From an uncultured Pseudomonadota bacterium (lineage in GTDB: Bacteria; Myxococcota_A; UBA796; CAJQPC01), in NCBI GenBank assembly GCA_913060515.1, contig CAJXRZ010000001.1, positions 115,478-179,477 on the forward strand: a DNA stretch of 64,000 bases, read 5' to 3'. Below the pieces are notes generated by a model. The model did not search any database and had not been told where the DNA came from. It saw only the letters and a program-made list of their open reading frames with translations. A program made the position numbers and the translations under genes. Numbering within the stretch: the first letter of the stretch is position 1; each line of letters opens with the position of its first letter. This document shows, piece by piece, positions 59,992-64,000 of the stretch.

Positions 59992-61485
59992 ATGTTGTCT
60001 CTCTGGTTGGCCCTTGGTGGCCTTGTTGGCGCCCAAGCGCAGTCTGAGCCCACCCGCGTCTTTGTCTCTGAGCTGCAGCCGGAGAACAATGAAGCGGGAG
60101 GATTCGCCTCTCTGATGACCGGGTACTTGGCCGGTGAGTTGGATGCGAGCGAGGAGCTCTCGGTGGTCACGGCCTGGGAGTCCCCCGACTTTGGGGAGAC
60201 CACCGCGGTGGACTACTTGCTCTCTTGTCCACCGGGCGAGGCCCTTGGTTGTGCCTACGTTGTCGCAGACCGTGTCGATGCCCGCTACGCGGTGACCGGT
60301 TCTGTGGAGGCGGTGACAGGAGGCAACCAAGTCCACGTGAGCATCATCGATGTCGATGACTCTCGGGAGGCGGTGGCCTTTGACGTGATGCTGGGTGTGG
60401 GCGATGACCAACGCTTCGCGCAGCTGGTCGAGGACATGCTGCTGGCGGTGATTGCCGGCGAGCAGGGCGCCTTGACCGATGAGCGGGAGTTCACGCCGGA
60501 TACCCGAGAGGCGGAGGAGGCGCAGCGAGAGGCGGTCGCCCGACAGCTGGCGGCTTTGGCGGGAGAGATGGGAGAGGTCAGCGATCTCTCTGCACGGGGA
60601 GAGCGCCGCATTGAGCGACCCGAGTACACGATGGACGACTTGGGGCAGGATGCCGCTGGCGATGCCACGCCGCCCTGGGAGCTGGTGGGCATGAGTCCCA
60701 ATGAGTACCTGAAGTTCAAGAACTCCGGTATGAGCGTGAGCCAGTGGCGTTCAGCGACCGCTGGTCGGCGAGGGCAGCTGCTGATTCATGCCGGCGGCGG
60801 CGTGATGCGCGGCGGCTTGGACACCCAGTACGAGGGTTGGTACGCCATCGACCCGAGCACCCAGGCGAATCTGCAGGCCCAAGCTTGGCAGAGTCGGACG
60901 CTGTCCACCGGTCCCGTCGGCATGGCCTGGTTGGGCTACGGCTTGAATCCCTTCGTGGAAGTGGACCTGGGCTTTGGCGTGGCAGCCGGACGCTACGACA
61001 TCCACATCCAGCAGGAGATTGTGGGTGAGGACGTCATCCCGCGTGATGGACAGGACTTCCCACAGCAGAACTTCTTGCTGGGCGCCCGGGTGATGGGTGC
61101 CCTGGTGCCCACTTGGAAGGCACGTCCCCAAGTGGGGGTGGGCTTTGTCTACGTGCTCGGAGAGGGCACCGGGCAGAACCTGCTTCCTGGTGCGGGGACT
61201 GGGCTGCCGAGCTTCTCGGGCAGCAACTACGGGATGGCGCAGATTCGCCTGGGCGTAGAGACCTCCCTCTCGCCGCGCTTGGACATCTGGGTGGCACTGC
61301 CGGTGTCCTTCTTGGTCGTGGGTGGGGAGCCGCAGCTCTACGACGATGGCCAGCCCGGCGCGATTCGCACCTACGAGGCGCCGCCTCAGGTGCCGAGCTT
61401 GACCACCGGTGTGGAGCTGGGCGTGATGGTTCGGGCGCTGGGCAAGGTGGAAGAGGTTGAGCGGGACTTTGACCTGCCGGATTGA
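59992..61485 (+). CDS. Exported protein with TolB-like N-terminus and beta-barrel C-terminus
   Basis: A 497-residue exported protein; signal MLSLWLALGGLVGAQAQ. Residues ~20-160 resemble the curli-type/TolB N-terminal fold that scores exported regulators (VFVSELQPENNEAGGFASLM, YVVADRVDARYAVTGSVE, VHVSIIDVDDSREAVAFDV). A helical Glu/Arg-rich linker (~165-215) follows. From ~245 there are amphipathic strands (GQLLIHAGGGVMRGG, VGMAWLGYGLNPFVEVDLGFGV in pieces, IWVALPVSFLVVGG) consistent with an outer-membrane barrel. ATG 59992 gives the signal; earlier in-frame starts do not. Function unknown. Confidence 0.68.
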   Translation: MLSLWLALGGLVGAQAQSEPTRVFVSELQPENNEAGGFASLMTGYLAGELDASEELSVVTAWESPDFGETTAVDYLLSCPPGEALGCAYVVADRVDARYAVTGSVEAVTGGNQVHVSIIDVDDSREAVAFDVMLGVGDDQRFAQLVEDMLLAVIAGEQGALTDEREFTPDTREAEEAQREAVARQLAALAGEMGEVSDLSARGERRIERPEYTMDDLGQDAAGDATPPWELVGMSPNEYLKFKNSGMSVSQWRSATAGRRGQLLIHAGGGVMRGGLDTQYEGWYAIDPSTQANLQAQAWQSRTLSTGPVGMAWLGYGLNPFVEVDLGFGVAAGRYDIHIQQEIVGEDVIPRDGQDFPQQNFLLGARVMGALVPTWKARPQVGVGFVYVLGEGTGQNLLPGAGTGLPSFSGSNYGMAQIRLGVETSLSPRLDIWVALPVSFLVVGGEPQLYDDGQPGAIRTYEAPPQVPSLTTGVELGVMVRALGKVEEVERDFDLPD

Positions 61486-61501
61486 GGTGGCCCCCCACCT
61501 C
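61484..61501 (+). terminator. 7-bp hairpin overlapping the stop codon
   Basis: GAGGTGG and CCACCTC pair perfectly around CCCC, beginning inside the TGA of the barrel gene. No T-tract follows. Confidence 0.45.
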
Positions 61502-61525
61502 TGACGACGAGCCCCCATCCTGGCG

Positions 61526-61859
61526 GGTTCGCTGCGCGAACCTGCACGGACCACTCGAAGCCTCCCCTGCGGGCTCATTTCGAGCTCATCCGTGCAGCCC
61601 AGTGGGCCGCCTGCTCCGCTCCGGGAGACGAGCTCGCGACAGGGGGCCATCCCCGAGCCTCAGCTGCAAGCTCGAGGCGTTCAGGGGAAGTGGGACTCTT
61701 CGAGTTCGTTGCAAAGCAGCCCCCCACAAACACACCCACCCCGACCTCATTCGAGGACAGGGTGCAATGAGCGCATTCGGGAGCGCTCTTTCGGCGTGTA
61801 GAAGCGCTCGTCCGAAGACAAGGTCTCGGACGTGTCGGCGCCGGAGGCGCGACAATAAA
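61526..61859. repeat. Gene-free stretch holding an array of strong hairpins
   Basis: I see no credible gene from 61502 to 61860, but at least five inverted repeats. (1) 61526-61542: GGTTCGC-TGC-GCGAACC. (2) 61542-61597: CTGCACGGA pairing with TCCGTGCAG, with nested CTCGAA/TTCGAG and GCC/GGC. (3) Near 61656-61678: GCCTCAGCT and AGCTCGAGGC. (4) Near 61809-61832: CGTCCG-A-AGAC with GTCT-CGGACG. (5) Near 61833-61853: TGTCGGCGCC and GGCGCGACA. Several are perfect and long. This looks like a structured RNA or a palindromic mobile repeat; no promoter or boundary repeats are identified. Confidence 0.5.
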
Positions 61860-61860
61860 C

Positions 61861-62082
61861 TCAGTGCTTCCAGCTCTTCTTCTCACCCTTCTCGGGGAAG
61901 ATGTGCGGAAACAGGGCCTGGAGCAGGGCGTCTGGAACCTTGGCGTCCTGTGGAATCAGGACTTCATCCAAGCTGCCGTTCAAATAGCGGGCTCGGAGCT
62001 CGGCCACGTAGGCGGCACGGTCCCCCTTCTCGTTGGGAGCAGCGGCGGGGGTATGGTCGAGAGAAGAGATTTGCTTGTCCAT
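61861..62082 (-). CDS. FlgM-like anti-sigma factor candidate
   Basis: A 73-residue protein starting MDKQISSLDHTPAAAPNEK; AGGAC lies about six bases before ATG 62082. The core DRAAYVAELRARYLNGSLDE resembles the C-terminal sigma-binding part of FlgM (pattern R..VAELRA....G). The place just downstream of a FliA-type sigma gene, 46 bases away, is the main support. FlgM binds FliA until the flagellar hook is complete and is then exported. Similarity is modest because the protein is short. Confidence 0.5.
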   Translation of the reverse strand: MDKQISSLDHTPAAAPNEKGDRAAYVAELRARYLNGSLDEVLIPQDAKVPDALLQALFPHIFPEKGEKKSWKH

Positions 62083-62128
62083 GCCATGTCCTGGGTGACA
62101 CCGCCTGGAACCGTCCAGTGGGTGCGAC

Positions 62129-62896
62129 TTAGTGAACGGTCCTGGCGACGCGAAACTTGAGGCGTTTAATTCCTTGGCTGCGAAGCTGGCAGGCACGACT
62201 CTCCGTAACGCCAAGTACTTCGCCGATTTCCTTCAAGGTCAGGCCGTGCAAATAATACAGGCCGACTGCGGTGCGCTCCTTCTGGGGGAGGTGGTGCACA
62301 GCTTGGATGACTTCTTGAATGAGCTCATCACGAACCCAGCTGTCCAAGAGGTCCTCATCATCGCCAGCGACCTTCTCGGAGAGGGGGGTGCCGGACTCGT
62401 TGTCCAGGGGAGCGTCCAGGCTGACCAGCTTGCGAATCTGCGCATCGGCGGCCAGATCCTCGTATGCGGCGACGCTGATCTCGAGGGACTTGGCCATCTC
62501 CTCGCGGGTGGGCTGACGGTCCAGCTCACGGAAGAGACGGTCGCGCTCGGACTCGATGCGGTTGACCTTGCGGCGAACGCTGCGTGGGACCCAGTCGTTC
62601 TCGCGCAGGGCGTCGACGATGGAGCCGCGGATGCGAATCTCGGCGTAGGCCTTGAAAGGCACGTTGCGGGAGGTGTCGAAGCGGTCAACAGCATCAATGA
62701 GGCCCAAGGTGCCGACGTTGACCAACTCGTCCAGGTCCACGCTGGCGGGGAAGCGGCGAATCATGCGGCTGGCGATGGTCCGGACCAATGGGTAGTGGTC
62801 CAGAATCAGCTGCTCACGCTCCTTGCTGTGGGGCGGGGTCGCGTTGCCCTTGGCGGTGGGGGCTGCGGTGCTTGCCAGTGCGAGTGCTGTTGCCAT
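62129..62896 (-). CDS. fliA: FliA/WhiG-type RNA polymerase sigma factor
   Basis: A 255-residue sigma-70 factor of the flagellar/motility group. Region 2 reads LVRTIASRMIRRFPASVDLDELVNVGTLGLIDAVDRFD (seen in successive pieces), then AYAEIRIRGSIVDALRENDWVPRSVRRK. The RIRGS..D.LR..DWVPRSVRRK signature is typical of FliA. Region 4 includes ERTAVGLYYLHGLTLKEIGEVLGVTESRACQL. GGAG precedes ATG 62896. A sigma-54 promoter lies directly upstream. No other flagellar gene except the FlgM candidate is in the window. Confidence 0.88.
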   Translation of the reverse strand: MATALALASTAAPTAKGNATPPHSKEREQLILDHYPLVRTIASRMIRRFPASVDLDELVNVGTLGLIDAVDRFDTSRNVPFKAYAEIRIRGSIVDALRENDWVPRSVRRKVNRIESERDRLFRELDRQPTREEMAKSLEISVAAYEDLAADAQIRKLVSLDAPLDNESGTPLSEKVAGDDEDLLDSWVRDELIQEVIQAVHHLPQKERTAVGLYYLHGLTLKEIGEVLGVTESRACQLRSQGIKRLKFRVARTVH

Positions 62897-62939
62897 TTGG
62901 AATCTCCAGGGAGCCGTGTGTTGTCTCGCTGAAGCTCAA

Positions 62940-62956
62940 TGCATCCGGTGTGCCAA
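62940..62956 (-). promoter_or_regulatory. Sigma-54 (-24/-12) promoter of fliA
   Basis: The minus strand reads TTGGCACACCGGATGCA, matching TGGCAC-N5-TTGC with one mismatch and exact GG-N10-GC spacing. The -12 end lies about 45 bases before the fliA ATG, leaving room for a start near 62930. RpoN-driven fliA fits known flagellar cascades. Confidence 0.7.
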
Positions 62957-62973
62957 CTTTAGACTTTTATTTA

Positions 62974-62989
62974 AGTGATTGAAATCACT
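62974..62989. promoter_or_regulatory. Inverted repeat upstream of sigma-54 promoter
   Basis: AGTGAT-TGAA-ATCACT is a perfect 6-bp inverted repeat in AT-rich DNA, about 20-35 bases beyond the -24 element. It could bind an enhancer-binding protein or IHF-like factor, or act for the divergent exporter gene. Confidence 0.4.
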
Positions 62990-63004
62990 CAATCTGTCTG
63001 GGCG

Positions 63005-63069
63005 GGGGGTCAAATGTGATCCACTTGGGACCGGTTTACTTTTGAACCCCTGGATACTTTTGTACCCCC
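63005..63069. repeat. Three copies of an 18-bp motif upstream of exporter gene
   Basis: GGGGGTCAAATGTGATCC (63005-63022, inverted), GGTTTACTTTTGAACCCC (63033-63050) and GGATACTTTTGTACCCCC (63052-63069) follow the consensus GGwTnACTTTTGwACCCC. They could be operator sites for the downstream exporter or the terminal repeats of a lost IS21-like element, whose ends carry multiple such repeats. No transposase is visible. Confidence 0.5.
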
Positions 63070-63197
63070 TCTGATGCCTTCCCCAACACCCCCCTTGTCG
63101 GCCTGCTCAAGGGATCGGATTGGCGGGTGCCTTCCTAAAGGCCCAGAGGGAGAAGAGTTGGGTTAAGGGCCGCGGGCGCCAACGAGAGGGAGGTCGC

Positions 63198-64000
63198 ATC
63201 TCCGAGCAGCAGCCGACAACCACACCGGTAGAGCCGCGCACCATCTTTGGTCGCTTGGCCCGTTGGGTGCTGCGGCATCGCAAGGCGGTGGCCATCGGCT
63301 ACCTGGTGCTCACCCTGGTCTCGCTGGGCTTTGCCTCCACGCTCACCGTGGACTCCGATGTGCTCAACCTCATGCCGGAGACGGACGCGGCGAGCCAGAA
63401 CCTCAAGGCGCTCAACGATGCCGAGAGCGGGCTCAACCTCGTCTCGGTGGCGGTTGCCGGTGACCCAGTAGACACCCGCGCCTTCCTCTTGAAGCTACAG
63501 GCCGAGCTCGAGCAGCACCCGGAGTTTGTGAACTACGCGGTCTACGACGTGGACGACGAGCTGGCCCTTCGCTTGGGCCTGGCCCACGTGGAGACCCAGA
63601 CTTTGGTGGAGATGCGCAACCGCCTCAGCTCTGCGGTGGCCAGCGGCCGGACCATGGCCAACCCCATCGTGGCCTCGCGCTTGCTCAGCTTGGGTCCGAT
63701 GACCGAGAAGCTGAACTTGGCGGACGAGCGCAGGAGCTTGCTGAGCCAAGCCTCCCAACAAGAAGACGAGCAAGGGCTCCCCAACCTGGAGCGCATCGTC
63801 ATTCAGCCCTCGGGGCCCGCGCCTGATCTGCCCTTCTGTCGGGCCTTCATGACCTACTTGGACCAGACCATCGCCGACTTGGACCCAGAGTCCAGCGGCG
63901 TTGAAGTGGTCTGGATCGGCGGGGCCTACAAGTACAACGTCGACGACGTCAACGGCATCATGGGCGACATGCGGTGGACAGCGGGCGTCTCGGTGGTCTT
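63198..64000 (+). CDS. RND/MMPL-family exporter, 5' part (continues beyond window)
   Basis: The frame is open to the right edge. The visible part reads IFGRLARWVLRHRKAVAIGYLVLTLVSLGF, seen here in pieces (RTIFGRLARWVLRHRK, AIGYLVLTLVSLGF): the first helix of an RND exporter. DVLNLMPETDAASQNL is the typical start of the first periplasmic loop, as in HpnN-like/MMPL proteins. A good site GGAGG sits four bases before codon ATC 63198, after which the protein would begin xSEQQPTTPVEPR. No ATG or GTG is near, so the start is either ATC, TTG at 63120, or the base is miscalled. Substrate unknown; hopanoid or lipid export is one family role. Confidence 0.7.
   Translation, partial: MSEQQPTTTPVEPRTIFGRLARWVLRHRKAVAIGYLVLTLVSLGFASTLTVDSDVLNLMPETDAASQNLKALNDAESGLNLVSVAVAGDPVDTRAFLLKLQAELEQHPEFVNYAVYDVDDELALRLGLAHVETQTLVEMRNRLSSAVASGRTMANPIVASRLLSLGPMTEKLNLADERRSLLSQASQQEDEQGLPNLERIVIQPSGPAPDLPFCRAFMTYLDQTIADLDPESSGVEVVWIGGAYKYNVDDVNGIMGDMRWTAGVSVV

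Overview
The window is 64 kb of GC-rich DNA packed with genes on both strands. It looks like a chromosome segment of a Myxococcota-type (former Deltaproteobacteria) Gram-negative bacterium. The grounds are a very large share of secreted lipoproteins, several proteins with MopE-type 'CDGLDNDCDG' metal-binding repeats, FG-GAP and choice-of-anchor-D surface proteins, a PEGA protein, an S46 peptidase, and a B-type succinate dehydrogenase in the order sdhC-A-B. This placement is inference. I saw no rRNA, tRNA, CRISPR array, intact insertion sequence or prophage.

Layout. 1-2.4 kb: a translationally coupled set of a radical SAM/SPASM enzyme with three small membrane proteins, then a convergent membrane protein. 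3-6.6 kb: a secreted purple-acid-phosphatase-like phosphoesterase and a cation-chloride cotransporter. 6.7-8.7 kb: dapC-dapD of the succinylase lysine/diaminopimelate route. 8.7-12.2 kb: lipoproteins, including two tandem 483-residue MopE/propeller paralogs with the relic of a third copy between them. 12.2-18.7 kb: a GT39-like membrane glycosyltransferase, a rhomboid protease, an SGNH-like protein without its serine, an EF-hand protein, a large anchor-D lipoprotein and a possible heme-oxygenase-fold protein. 18.7-23.3 kb: a persulfide dioxygenase-rhodanese fusion, then a less GC-rich island with an FG-GAP protein behind a G9 tract and two Cys-rich lipoproteins. 23.3-26.3 kb: a SulP transporter and a gene that seems to need a frameshift. 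26.4-32.2 kb: a B12-type radical SAM enzyme, a small unknown protein, a 7Fe ferredoxin, a PEGA protein and an S46 dipeptidyl-peptidase. 32.3-36.8 kb: sdhCAB, DUF1697 and GrpB.

36.8-47 kb: tandem SH3 lipoproteins, glutathione peroxidase, DUF427, a DTW-domain tRNA enzyme, a five-gene minus-strand unit (lipoprotein, beta-barrel candidate, ECF sigma factor, FecR-type regulator, lipoprotein), a class V aminotransferase and PlsY. 47-55 kb: a MopE/FG-GAP lipoprotein, SfsA, a second phosphoesterase, a secreted unknown, a DUF4105/Lnb-like protein and a sulfotransferase-like protein. 55-61.5 kb: an RlmD/TrmA-type RNA methyltransferase with a very long basic tail, a tandem pair of small membrane-anchored paralogs, a MopE plus beta-helix lipoprotein, and a TolB-like plus beta-barrel protein. 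61.5-64 kb: a gene-free stretch dense in hairpins, a FlgM-like/FliA pair read from a clear sigma-54 promoter, and the 5' part of an RND/MMPL exporter behind a triple 18-bp motif.

Three themes recur. Tandem duplication appears in at least four pairs plus one relic. Genes are tightly coupled through GTGA or ATGA overlaps. Many lipoproteins have extremely short signal sequences, often only seven residues before the lipobox cysteine. The most unusual items are the G9 tract in the signal sequence of the FG-GAP gene, the relic MopE copy, the hairpin array at 61.5-61.9 kb, and the coupled radical SAM/membrane operon.
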